Part shown: one piece after another, positions 17,895 to 25,115 of the stretch
Numbering within the stretch: the stretch's first letter is position 1
Layout: each line of letters starts with the position of its first letter
Assembly: GCF_947496515.1 (NCBI RefSeq)
Contig: NZ_CANMDB010000004.1
Location: 248,001 to 312,000, forward strand
Length of the DNA: 64,000 nt
Reading direction: 5' to 3'
Source: an uncultured Roseobacter sp.
GTDB taxonomy: Bacteria > Pseudomonadota > Alphaproteobacteria > Rhodobacterales > Rhodobacteraceae
Notes under the pieces: model-generated
The model's database searches: none
The model's input: only the letters and a program-made list of their open reading frames with translations
Told to the model about the DNA's origin: nothing
Translations under genes and position numbers: made by a program

Positions 17895-17931
17895 CGCGTG
17901 AACCCGGACCCTGCAGCAAGGGTGCCAAGCG

Positions 17932-18693
17932 ATGCTGAAGACCCGTATCATCCCCTGTCTCGACGTGGCCGAAGGGAGGGTGGTCAAGGGCGTGAACTTT
18001 GTCGATCTGCGCGACGCGGGTGATCCGGTCGATGCGGCGGTGGCCTATGATGCGGCGGGCGCGGATGAGCTGTGTTTTCTCGACATCACCGCCACCCACG
18101 AAAACCGCGCCACCATGTTCGATGTGGTGACCCGCACGGCGGAGCATTGCTACATTCCCCTTACCGTGGGCGGCGGTGTGCGAACCCGCGATGATGTGCG
18201 TGCGCTGCTGCGGGCGGGGGCGGACAAGGTGTCTTTCAACTCCGCCGCCGTGGCTAATCCGGATGTGGTGGCCGAGGCTGCGGACCACTTCGGCAGCCAG
18301 TGCATCGTCGTGGCCATTGATGCCAAGACCGTCGCACCCGGCAAATGGGAGATCTTTACCCATGGCGGGCGTAAACCAACAGGCATCGACGCGGTGGATT
18401 TCGCCCGAACCGTGGCGGACAAAGGGGCAGGGGAGATCCTGCTCACCTCCATGGACCGGGACGGTACGCGGGCGGGGTTCAACCTGCCGCTCACACGGGC
18501 CATTTCGGACGCGGTCGAGGTGCCGGTGATCGCCTCTGGCGGGGTGGGCACGCTCGATCATCTGGTCGAAGGGGTGACCGAGGGCGGCGCCTCCGCCGTG
18601 CTCGCCGCGTCGATCTTTCATTTCGGCGATTTCACCATCGCCGAGGCCAAGGCGCATATGGCCCGCGCCGGCATCCCCATGAGGCTGTCATGA
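17932..18693 (+). CDS. hisF: Imidazole glycerol phosphate synthase cyclase subunit
   Basis: HisF uses ammonia from HisH to convert PRFAR to IGP and AICAR. The 253-residue barrel has Asp11 in [27 protein letters not shown] for phosphate binding and LTSMDRDGT with the second catalytic Asp. Length and motifs are canonical. Its stop overlaps the hisE start (ATGA), so the two are translationally coupled. Confidence 0.97.
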   Translation: MLKTRIIPCLDVAEGRVVKGVNFVDLRDAGDPVDAAVAYDAAGADELCFLDITATHENRATMFDVVTRTAEHCYIPLTVGGGVRTRDDVRALLRAGADKVSFNSAAVANPDVVAEAADHFGSQCIVVAIDAKTVAPGKWEIFTHGGRKPTGIDAVDFARTVADKGAGEILLTSMDRDGTRAGFNLPLTRAISDAVEVPVIASGGVGTLDHLVEGVTEGGASAVLAASIFHFGDFTIAEAKAHMARAGIPMRLS

Positions 18694-18995
18694 CGCTCGA
18701 GGATCTCTTTGCCACCATCGAGGCGCGCAAGACCGCCGACCCCGAGAGTAGCTGGACCGCGCAGCTGCTGGCAAAAGGGCCCGCCAAATGCGCCGAGAAA
18801 TTTGGCGAGGAAGCCGTCGAGGCCATCATCGAAGCGGCCCGGGGCGACACCGCAGCGCTGACCGCGGAGGCGGCCGATGTGCTCTACCATCTGTTGGTGA
18901 TGCTGGCGGCCAGCGACATTTCCCTAAGCGATGTATTGGCGGAGCTTGACCGTCGGCAGGGCCAGTCCGGGCTCGCCGAAAAAGCCGCCCGCTGA
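18690..18995 (+). CDS. hisE: Phosphoribosyl-ATP pyrophosphatase
   Basis: HisE hydrolyses phosphoribosyl-ATP to phosphoribosyl-AMP. The protein is 101 residues, all alpha, with the MazG-like metal-binding pattern [17 protein letters not shown] and [13 protein letters not shown]. It overlaps hisF by four bases and closes this his segment. Confidence 0.95.
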   Translation: MTLEDLFATIEARKTADPESSWTAQLLAKGPAKCAEKFGEEAVEAIIEAARGDTAALTAEAADVLYHLLVMLAASDISLSDVLAELDRRQGQSGLAEKAAR

Positions 18996-19441
18996 TCCAC
19001 GCCGCTCGCTTGAGCGCCTCGTGCGCATCGAGCTTTAGAGGGTCGAACGGCTGGCACACCGCGCCGGATCTTTGACCGGATGGGCAGGCTGTCACGTGAC
19101 CTCGCCCGAAATCCCGGGCCGATGGGGCGCAAAGCCGCCGGAAAGGCCTTCGAAGGCCTTTCACCCGCGCAGTACTTAAGCGGGTGATCTTGGATGCCTC
19201 TTGCATGGGAGAAACCGGGCTCCAATCACTCGTCCCCGAGCCCCTTCGCGCCAAAACGCCATCTGACTGATGGTATCACACCGAGCGTCAAGCTTTTGCG
19301 CAGTCTCTCGCGGGCCCGCCGAGTGAGAGACGCGCCGATGTCGTGATGGATCTTGCCGAAAGCCCTGCGGACAGCCAAGAAACCGGGCGTCTGACCGCTA
19401 GATTGCCTTTTTGCGCAGTAACTTAACTGAAGAAGGAGAAG
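18996..19441. other. Intergenic region after the his genes, with palindromes
   Basis: No coding frame is convincing over these 446 bases. They contain a perfect 22-bp palindrome at 19141-19162 built on AAAGGCCTTCGAAGGCCTTT, immediately followed by an 8-bp stem (TCACCCGC at 19161-19168 with GCGGGTGA at 19180-19187). A further inverted repeat, GTCTCTC/GAGAGAC, lies at about 19303-19333. None is followed by a T-run, so factor-independent termination is not evident. Confidence 0.5.
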
Positions 19442-19525
19442 TGGTGGGCGACCCTGGAATCGAACCAGGCGTGCGTCTCCGCGAGGGAGTTACAGTCCCC
19501 TGCCACACCTTGCGGCCTGTCGCCC
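19442..19525 (-). tRNA. tRNA-Tyr (GTA)
   Basis: Read on the minus strand this is an 84-nt type II tRNA with acceptor pairing GGGCGAC/GTCGCCC, encoded CCA at 19442-19444, anticodon GTA (complement of TAC at 19491-19493), a long variable arm (CTCGCGGAGACG region) and T-arm GGTTCGATTCC. The variable arm and anticodon together identify tRNA-Tyr. Confidence 0.95.
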
Positions 19526-19636
19526 ACGCCGCGCGTGCATTGCACCTGCGGTGGAGGCGTGATTACAAGCGGTACCTGAAGGCGTCAAGATGCAATGCGC
19601 AGCTTTTTGGCAGGCCGCAAATACGGGGCAAGGACG

Positions 19637-20413
19637 ATGAAAAAACCCAAATGGGTTGTGCAAAAAGAGCAGGAGAAAAAAGCGCAGGGCCGTGAAACCC
19701 TGTGGCTTTTCGGATTACACGCCGTGCGAGATGCGCTGATGAACCCGGCGCGTCAGAAACTGCGCCTTGTGGTGACGCTCAACGCCCAGAACAAGCTGGA
19801 AGCGGCGATTGCCCAAGCCGGTATCGCGCCCGAGATCGTTGATCCGCGCAAGTTCAGCGTGCCCATTGATCCCGGCTCGGTCCATCAGGGGGCAGCCATG
19901 GAAGTGAAGCCGCTCGATTGGGGCACGCTGGAGGATGTGTGCATCGGTCCTGCGGCACCGCGCGTGGTGATGCTGGACCGGGTCACCGATCCGCATAACG
20001 TCGGTGCCATCCTGCGGTCGGCGGAGGTTCTGGGCGCTTCTGCCGTCATCGGCACGCGGCATCATTCCGCGCCCGAGACCGGTGCCCTGGCCAAGACCGC
20101 CAGCGGCGCGCTGGAGCGTCAGCCCTATCTGCGGGTGCGCAACCTGGCCGACAGCATCGCGGCGCTCCAGCGGATGGGCTATCTGGTTCTGGGGCTCGAC
20201 GGAGAGGCAGAGCAGACCATCGAGAAGGCCGTGGCGGACCATCTGGACCGGCCCGTCGCTCTCGTTTTCGGGGCGGAAGGCCCCGGCCTGCGTGCAAAGA
20301 CAAAGGACGTGGTGGACGGGCTGGTGCGGATCGATGCTGCGGGCGGTTTCGGATCGCTGAATGTTTCAAACGCGGCCGCGATCGCCTTATATGCGAGTAG
20401 AGCGCGCGCATGA
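19637..20413 (+). CDS. rlmB: 23S rRNA (guanosine-2'-O-)methyltransferase, TrmH/SPOUT family
   Basis: This 258-residue SPOUT enzyme methylates a ribose 2'-OH, most likely G2251 of 23S rRNA. It has an N-terminal substrate-binding domain beginning LWLFGLHAVRDAL and the three SPOUT motifs: DRVTDPHNVGAILRSAE, VALVFGAEGPGL and SLNVSNAAAIALY. ATG 19637 has AAGGA just upstream; the longer frame from 19595 adds a non-homologous leader. A highly basic N-terminus (MKKPKWVVQKEQEKK) is common in alphaproteobacterial members. A tRNA-specific TrmH role cannot be fully excluded. Confidence 0.88.
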   Translation: MKKPKWVVQKEQEKKAQGRETLWLFGLHAVRDALMNPARQKLRLVVTLNAQNKLEAAIAQAGIAPEIVDPRKFSVPIDPGSVHQGAAMEVKPLDWGTLEDVCIGPAAPRVVMLDRVTDPHNVGAILRSAEVLGASAVIGTRHHSAPETGALAKTASGALERQPYLRVRNLADSIAALQRMGYLVLGLDGEAEQTIEKAVADHLDRPVALVFGAEGPGLRAKTKDVVDGLVRIDAAGGFGSLNVSNAAAIALYASRARA

Positions 20414-20436
20414 TGGCGCGGTGAGAGGAAGCCTTG

Positions 20437-20754
20437 ATGAGCAGGTCCACGAAAATCGCCACATGTTGCTATTGCGGGACGCGCGCGGCCCTGGTGCTGG
20501 ATCACGCACGGCATGAGCTGACCTGCGCCAGTTGCGGCGCGCCGTTGCACGATCTCAAACGCCTGCCGCAGGACCATCCCGGGCAACGCGACCTCGTCAA
20601 ACCGTCCGCTGTGCGACCCGCACCGACCCGTCCGAAAAAATCCAAGAAGCACAAATACCACAAATCGCGCAGCAAGCCCGGCAAACGGCGCAAGGGGCTC
20701 ATGGTGTATCTCATGAAAGAGGCCTTTGACGTGATCGAAGACATCCTTGATTGA
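20437..20754 (+). CDS. Small zinc-ribbon protein with basic tail
   Basis: A 105-residue protein with a CYCG...CASCG pair of Cys motifs (about residues 11-35) forming a probable zinc ribbon, a Pro-rich linker, a very basic stretch (KKSKKHKYHKSRSKPGKRRK) and a short hydrophobic/acidic C-terminus (VYLMKEAFDVIEDILD). ATG 20437 follows AGAGGA by about eight bases. The basic region suggests nucleic acid binding. It lies 23 bases after rlmB and may be co-transcribed with it. No specific function is known to me. Confidence 0.75.
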   Translation: MSRSTKIATCCYCGTRAALVLDHARHELTCASCGAPLHDLKRLPQDHPGQRDLVKPSAVRPAPTRPKKSKKHKYHKSRSKPGKRRKGLMVYLMKEAFDVIEDILD

Positions 20755-20829
20755 TCAAATCGGCGCATTTTCGGCATTTTTTTAACCAATCGTTCACAGG
20801 TTTGCGAGACTAATTGCATATGCGGTTTG

Positions 20830-20941
20830 CACGCATATCTAAACGTCAGTTGGAGAGCCCGGAACGCTTTTCGATTTCATGACTGTCCCTCGTTCCGTAC
20901 CTTGCAGCGCCCTTTGCTTTTCAGCATCGGGCGCTTTTTTT
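20830..20941 (+). ncRNA. Candidate small RNA ending in a strong terminator
   Basis: The 213-bp gap between two genes holds a stem CGGAACG (20860-20866) with CGTTCCG (20891-20897), then a terminator hairpin with seven T's. A plausible promoter precedes it: TTCACA and GCATAT 17 bases apart, the latter inside an ATATGCG/CGCATAT inverted repeat. The simpler alternative is a long 3' UTR of the zinc-ribbon gene. The 5' end is a guess. Confidence 0.35.
20906..20941 (+). terminator. Rho-independent terminator
   Basis: AGCGCCC (20906-20912) pairs with GGGCGCT (20929-20935) around a 16-base loop and is followed by a run of T's to 20941. It ends either the zinc-ribbon transcript or the candidate small RNA. 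Confidence 0.8.
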
Positions 20942-20967
20942 CACGCGGCAGATGTGTAGGGTGCAGC

Positions 20968-21435
20968 ATGACCTATTCGGACTCGATGTTGAAAGATATC
21001 CTGACCCGGACCCGGCGCATCGCCGTGGTGGGCGTGTCGATGAACCCTGTGAGGCCCAGCTACTATGTGGCCCGCTATCTGTCGCTGAAAGGGTTCGAGG
21101 TGATCCCGGTAAACCCCGGACATGCGGGGGCCACGCTCTTTGGACAGCAGGTGCGCGCCGGTCTGGCGGAGATCCCCGGCGGGGTCGATATGGTCGACAT
21201 CTTCCGGCGGTCTGACGCCGTACCCCCCATCGTGGCCGAAGCACTCGACCTCTTTCCCGACCTGCAGACGATCTGGATGCAAATCGGTGTGGAGCATGCC
21301 GACGCGGCAGCCCAGGCGGAGGCCCGCGGGGTCACGGTCATCCAGAACCGCTGTCCCAAGATCGAATACCAACGGCTTTTCGGAGAGCTGCGGATGGGTG
21401 GCTTTGCCACCGGGGTGATTTCCAGCAAGCTCTAA
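20968..21435 (+). CDS. CoA-binding (YccU-type) domain protein
   Basis: A single Rossmann-like CoA-binding domain of 155 residues: RRIAVVGVSMNPVRPSYYV at the N-terminus, GFEVIPVNPG, then DMVDIFRRSDAVPPIV and a C-terminal VIQNRCPKIEY motif typical of YccU/YneT proteins. The biochemical role of the family is unclear. The ATG at 20968 is chosen because the longer frame from 20827 would run through the terminator hairpin. Confidence 0.88.
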   Translation: MTYSDSMLKDILTRTRRIAVVGVSMNPVRPSYYVARYLSLKGFEVIPVNPGHAGATLFGQQVRAGLAEIPGGVDMVDIFRRSDAVPPIVAEALDLFPDLQTIWMQIGVEHADAAAQAEARGVTVIQNRCPKIEYQRLFGELRMGGFATGVISSKL

Positions 21436-21764
21436 GGTCTGGACCCTGGACAGATCCGCCGCATCGAAGGGCAGGGGCGACGCCAGTCTCGTCAGCGTGA
21501 TGGAGCAGCGCCGGGCGATCCAAATGCGTCCGCCTGTTTGCCAAGAAGATCTGGCGGCGCGGAGGTGTCTTTCCAAAATACCGTAGATCCCTAAGATACA
21601 AATGGTCTGTAGGGTGCCGGACGGGCGCTTGATCTGCGCTGCCGGGCAACGCTCTTTCAGTCTGCCGTGAGCCACCGATACCACGCGATCGCGCCTCCGT
21701 TTGTCCGGGTAGGGCGCATGGTCACACATTGGTCAACAGGAGGTCGCGACACCTAGATCACGAG
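21436..21764. other. Intergenic region upstream of the puc promoter
   Basis: These 329 bases carry no credible gene on either strand. The distal part probably serves as upstream regulatory DNA for the puc operon, but apart from the PpsR-type sites immediately downstream I see no defined motif. Confidence 0.4.
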
Positions 21765-21782
21765 TGTCTAGTAAAAATTACA
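21765..21782. promoter_or_regulatory. PpsR/CrtJ-type operator, distal copy
   Basis: This site is TGTC-N11-ACA, that is TGT-N12-ACA, the recognition pattern of the redox- and light-responsive repressor PpsR (CrtJ). It overlaps the proposed -35 element of the puc promoter. Confidence 0.8.
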
Positions 21783-21806
21783 CTTGCTTTGTCAATAAAG
21801 TATGAC
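21778..21806 (+). promoter_or_regulatory. puc operon promoter
   Basis: TTACAC (21778-21783) and TATGAC (21801-21806) are separated by exactly 17 bases, a good sigma70-like promoter. Two PpsR sites cover the two hexamers. The expected transcript leader is about 110 bases to pucB. Confidence 0.6.
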
Positions 21807-21807
21807 A
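21790..21807. promoter_or_regulatory. PpsR/CrtJ-type operator, proximal copy
   Basis: A perfect TGTC-N10-GACA palindrome, seven bases after the distal copy, covering the proposed -10 element. Tandem sites spaced 7-8 bases apart are typical of cooperative PpsR/CrtJ binding at aerobically repressed photosynthesis promoters. Confidence 0.85.
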
Positions 21808-21924
21808 CACTGGACTCGGATCCGGCTGTGCGCGCCGCGATCAGGAGCTGCGTGGCAGCAGGGCCCCTTTTTCTCTCTGGAGGGGTGCGGCGCAATTCAT
21901 TTGAAGCAGACTTGGAGGAATAAG

Positions 21925-22080
21925 ATGTCCGACGATCCCGACAAGGTTTGGCCCACCGGTCTTACCTTACCCGAAGCCGAAGAAGTGCACAGCTATCTCA
22001 TTGATGGCACACGTGTTTTTGGTGCCATCGCACTGGTTGCACATATGCTCGTCGCAGCAGCCACCCCTTGGCTGGGCTAA
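21925..22080 (+). CDS. pucB: LH2 antenna beta subunit
   Basis: A 51-residue light-harvesting beta polypeptide. It has a polar cytoplasmic N-terminus with [20 protein letters not shown] (His22 and Arg30 near the B800 site), one membrane helix, the bacteriochlorophyll ligand His40 in LVAH and Trp49 nine residues later (ATPW). ATG 21925 follows GGAGGA at five bases; the longer open frame from 21802 is not used. It is the first gene of the puc operon and is followed after 12 bases by pucA. Confidence 0.95.
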   Translation: MSDDPDKVWPTGLTLPEAEEVHSYLIDGTRVFGAIALVAHMLVAAATPWLG

Positions 22081-22092
22081 AAAGGAAACACC

Positions 22093-22437
22093 ATGAACAA
22101 CGCAAAAATGTGGCTTGTCGTCCCGCCCGCCGTGGGCGTCCCGGTGTTTCTCGGCGCAGTGGCTGTGGGCTCTTTCGCAGTACATGTGGCCGTTCTCAGC
22201 AACACCTCCTGGGTGTCTGATTTCCTCTCTGGTCAGGAGCTCGGCTCCGGGGATCAGCAGGAAGCGATGCTCATCGACGAAGGTGCAGCATCGGTGGCCA
22301 AGGCGTCCTATGCCATGCCATCCCCGGATGGTGGCCAGCGACTGCTGGTGATGATGCCGGACGGCTCTGTCCGAACGGCGACACTGGATGCGGCGGCCCC
22401 GATGAAGGTCTCGCAACCGGCTGTCATAGAACAGTGA
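22093..22437 (+). CDS. pucA: LH2 antenna alpha subunit with C-terminal extension
   Basis: An antenna alpha polypeptide starting MNNAKMWLVVPPAVGVP, with one membrane helix, the bacteriochlorophyll ligand His31 and Trp40. The residues that hydrogen-bond B850 in classical LH2 (Tyr44 with Tyr or Trp45) are Phe44 and Leu45 here, as in low-light B800-820 complexes. The protein is 114 residues, about twice the usual 50-60. Residues from about 48 on form an acidic, Ala/Pro/Gly-rich extension that should be periplasmic. A stem-loop begins six bases after its stop. Confidence 0.93.
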   Translation: MNNAKMWLVVPPAVGVPVFLGAVAVGSFAVHVAVLSNTSWVSDFLSGQELGSGDQQEAMLIDEGAASVAKASYAMPSPDGGQRLLVMMPDGSVRTATLDAAAPMKVSQPAVIEQ

Positions 22438-22442
22438 CCCGC

Positions 22443-22469
22443 GGCCCCTTGCCACTGCGGTGAGGGGCC
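22443..22469 (+). promoter_or_regulatory. Intercistronic stem-loop between pucA and pucC
   Basis: GGCCCCT (22443-22449) pairs with AGGGGCC (22463-22469) around a 13-base loop without a T-run. Such hairpins behind antenna genes are known to stabilise the short upstream mRNA, which would give far more PucBA than PucC. The role here is inferred from position. Confidence 0.6.
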
Positions 22470-22527
22470 CGCACTGCGACGGCGGACCTCTGGCGCCGCC
22501 TTTCTGCCCATCCACCGCGAGGAGCCG

Positions 22528-23961
22528 ATGATCCAATATCGTGCATTCGCCCTGCGCAAGCTGGCGTCCATTGCCCCGCGGTATCTGCCCTTTGCCGATG
22601 TCGCAACCGAGGATGTGCCCCTGTCGCGGCTGCTGCGGCTGTCGCTCTTTCAGGTCACCGTCGGCATGGCGGTCGTGTTGCTCGCCGGTACGCTCAACCG
22701 CGTGATGATCGTGGAGCTGTCGGTGCCTGCCTCGCTTGTGGCGGTCATGCTGGCGCTGCCGTTGCTGTTTGCGCCCTTGCGCATGGTGATCGGCTACCGC
22801 TCTGACGTGCATGTCTCGGCCCTCGGGCTGCGACGGGTCCCCTATATCTGGAAAGGCACGCTCTACCAGTTCGGCGGCTTTGCCATCATGCCTTTCGCGT
22901 TGCTTGTGCTCTCGGGCTACGGCGAGTCCTTTGACGCGCCGCGCTGGTGGGGGCTGTCGTCTGCGGCACTGGCGTTTCTGCTGGTGGGTGCGGGCGTGCA
23001 TATGGTGCAGACCGTCGGTCTGGCGCTCGCCACCGATCTGGTGCGCGAGGAAGACCAGCCCAAGGTTGTGGGGCTGATGTATGTGATGCTGCTCGTCGGT
23101 ATGGTGCTGAGCGCGCTGGTTTTCGGCGCCCTTCTGCAGACCTACTCGCCGGGACGGCTCATTCAGGTCATTCAGGGGGCCGCGGTGCTGACCGTCGCGC
23201 TCAATCTCTTTGCCATGTGGAAGCAGGAAGCGCGTGATCGTGTGCGCGCCCAGCGGGTTCAAGGCACTGTTCCCGCCCCCTTCCGCACGGTCTGGCCACA
23301 GATGGCGCCGCTGCGGCCTTTGCTGATCATCATCGCGCTTGGCACGTTAGGGTTCGGGGCGGCAGATGTGCTGCTGGAACCCTACGGCGGACAGGTGCTC
23401 GGGTTTTCGGTGGCGGAGACGACGCGGCTGACCGCGTTGCTCGCGGGCGGTACGCTCATCGGCTTTGGCATCGCCTCAAAGGTGCTGGGCCGCGGAGGCG
23501 CGCCGCTGCGGCTGGCGCTCATCGGCGCGCTGACCGGCGTGCCGGGATTTGGCGCCATCATCCTGTCATCGCTGGGCGGTGGTGCGCTCATGTTTCTGGC
23601 GGGCACGCTTCTGACCGGCCTGGGGGCAGGGCTCTTCGGTCACGCTACGCTGACAGCCACGATCCGTGCCGCGCCGCGGGACCGCATCGGCCTTGCACTT
23701 GGCACCTGGGGTGCTGTGCAGGCAAGCTTCGCCGGGTTGGGCGTTGCGCTCGCCGGCATCCTGCGCGACGCGATCCTCGCCCTGCCGAACGGGCTTGAGA
23801 CGACCGCTCATGCCCCCTACAGGGCGGTTTTTCTGGTTGAAATTGTTTTCCTTGTGCTCGCCTGCGCTATGCTTCTGTCCCAAGCGAGACAGACATCGCA
23901 GCAGCACACGTCCCCGCGGCCCGCAGCCGGGCCGCCCCCTCATCCGGCGGAGGCATCATGA
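22528..23961 (+). CDS. pucC: LH2 assembly protein, BCD-family MFS transporter
   Basis: A 477-residue inner-membrane protein with about twelve predicted helices, needed for LH2 assembly and possibly bacteriochlorophyll delivery. Family marks are LPLLFAPLRMVIGYRSDVH, LGLRRVPYIWKGTLYQFGGFA (split across the loop after helix 2) and FGHATLTATIRAAPRDRIGLA. ATG 22528 is preceded by GAGGAG. Its stop overlaps the start of the next gene by four bases (ATGA), so that gene belongs to the same operon. Confidence 0.93.
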   Translation: MIQYRAFALRKLASIAPRYLPFADVATEDVPLSRLLRLSLFQVTVGMAVVLLAGTLNRVMIVELSVPASLVAVMLALPLLFAPLRMVIGYRSDVHVSALGLRRVPYIWKGTLYQFGGFAIMPFALLVLSGYGESFDAPRWWGLSSAALAFLLVGAGVHMVQTVGLALATDLVREEDQPKVVGLMYVMLLVGMVLSALVFGALLQTYSPGRLIQVIQGAAVLTVALNLFAMWKQEARDRVRAQRVQGTVPAPFRTVWPQMAPLRPLLIIIALGTLGFGAADVLLEPYGGQVLGFSVAETTRLTALLAGGTLIGFGIASKVLGRGGAPLRLALIGALTGVPGFGAIILSSLGGGALMFLAGTLLTGLGAGLFGHATLTATIRAAPRDRIGLALGTWGAVQASFAGLGVALAGILRDAILALPNGLETTAHAPYRAVFLVEIVFLVLACAMLLSQARQTSQQHTSPRPAAGPPPHPAEAS

Positions 23962-25004
23962 CAAACGTCATCACCCGATATTTCGAGGACGCCACAGTGG
24001 CATCCCGGGTCAAACGCTCGTTGGAGATCGAAGGCTTTCCCCGCGCCGATCTCTATGTGCTGTCGGACGCAGGCAAAGTGGTCGACGCGCTGACCAAAGA
24101 GCAAGTGGAGAAAAAGACCGCCACAGCCTACGCAGACCGGTTGAAGAAAGGCGGGGCCGTCCTGTTGGCCCGGGCGACCTACAAACCCCTGGGCGCCGCC
24201 CGCATGACGCGCGAGCTGACAGCGCAAGAAGGGGCCGCCGACATGGGCGACCTGACCGAGGAGGTCTTTGTCAAGGATCGCCCCGGCAGCGGTGGCGGGT
24301 CGGTCCTGACCAACCACCCGCGCTTTCTGACCCCTGCGCCGCGCGATCCGGAGAGTGATACCTATCACATGGCCGACTGGCCAATCCCGCTGATCAGTCG
24401 CCGCAAACCTTTTGATCTTTTTGCCTTTCCGCGTCACGCGCGGATGGCCAACTTCATCCTGCCACTGATCAGCCGCCGCAAGCCCAAGGACAACTTTGCC
24501 TTTCCGCGCCACGCCCGGATGGCCAAGTTTCCCATCCCGCTGCTAAGCAAGCGCAAGCCCTACGACCGCTTCGCCTTTCCGCGCCATGCCCGGATGGCAA
24601 ACCTGATCCTGCCGCTGATCAGCCGCCGCAAACCCTACGACGGTACGCTGATCGGGCGGCACACGCGCATGGCCAACTGGCCTTTTCCACTGCTCATCAA
24701 TGGCAAGACCGGTACCAACGCGCTGATCCCCGGCGGGCCCCGCATGGCAAACTTTCCCATCCCCTTGCTCAGCGACCGGAAGCCCACGGATAAGTTCGCC
24801 TTCCCCCGCCATGCGCGGATGGCAAAGCTGATCCTGCCGCTGATCAGCCGTCGCAAACCCTTTACGGGGTCGCTGTTCCAGCGCCACGCCCGCATGGCGG
24901 ATGTCTTTCTGCCACTGGTGATCCCCCACGGTGCTTCGCCCAGAAAGAACAAGGGCTTCTCCTTCTCCGGGCTGTTGCGCATCCCGACACTGATCCGCCG
25001 CTGA
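23958..25004 (+). CDS. Repeat protein encoded in the puc operon, function unknown
   Basis: A 348-residue protein coupled to pucC by an ATGA overlap. Residues 1-90 look like a small alpha/beta domain (VITRYFEDATVASRVKRSLE, then GGAVLLARATYKPLGAARM), loosely like the YflT general-stress fold; that similarity is only by eye. A Gly-rich linker follows at about 109-116. From residue 137 there are eight repeats of exactly 25 residues, starting at 137, 162, 187, 212, 237, 262, 287 and 312. The consensus has RMANF, then ILPLISRRKP, then FAFPRHA. Each full repeat is strongly basic with one short hydrophobic run. There is no signal peptide, so a cytoplasmic or membrane-surface location is likely. A role in LH2 assembly or membrane organisation is inferred from the operon only. 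Confidence 0.88.
   Translation: MTNVITRYFEDATVASRVKRSLEIEGFPRADLYVLSDAGKVVDALTKEQVEKKTATAYADRLKKGGAVLLARATYKPLGAARMTRELTAQEGAADMGDLTEEVFVKDRPGSGGGSVLTNHPRFLTPAPRDPESDTYHMADWPIPLISRRKPFDLFAFPRHARMANFILPLISRRKPKDNFAFPRHARMAKFPIPLLSKRKPYDRFAFPRHARMANLILPLISRRKPYDGTLIGRHTRMANWPFPLLINGKTGTNALIPGGPRMANFPIPLLSDRKPTDKFAFPRHARMAKLILPLISRRKPFTGSLFQRHARMADVFLPLVIPHGASPRKNKGFSFSGLLRIPTLIRR
24366..24965 (+). repeat. Eight in-frame 75-bp coding repeats
   Basis: The repeat array of the puc-operon protein has a period of exactly 75 bases with no insertions or deletions. Repeats alternate between a PIPL type and an ILPL type. The block of repeats 3-5 matches 6-8 in type order, with 3-4 closely resembling 6-7, suggesting an older 225-bp block duplication. 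Synonymous positions differ between copies, so the array is not recent. Confidence 0.9.
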
Positions 25005-25115
25005 GCGGGTCTGTCTCCGTGCGTCTGGGTAATTGTACCTAGGCAATACTGCTTATTCTCGCGCGTTTCGCTTTCGGGCACATTCTCCCGTGTCGGATAT
25101 CGCCGGAGGATGTGC

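Noticed and set aside
22443-22469. The pucA-pucC hairpin as a full terminator
   Set aside because: There is no T-run after the stem and pucC has no visible promoter of its own.
24366-24965. Reading the repeats as a multi-core peptide precursor cut at basic sites
   Set aside because: Dibasic-like sites recur, but there is no export signal, maturation enzyme or transporter nearby, and the gene is coupled to pucC.
24366-24965. Reading the 75-bp repeats as a CRISPR array
   Set aside because: The repeats are coding, contiguous and diverged, with no spacers and no cas genes.
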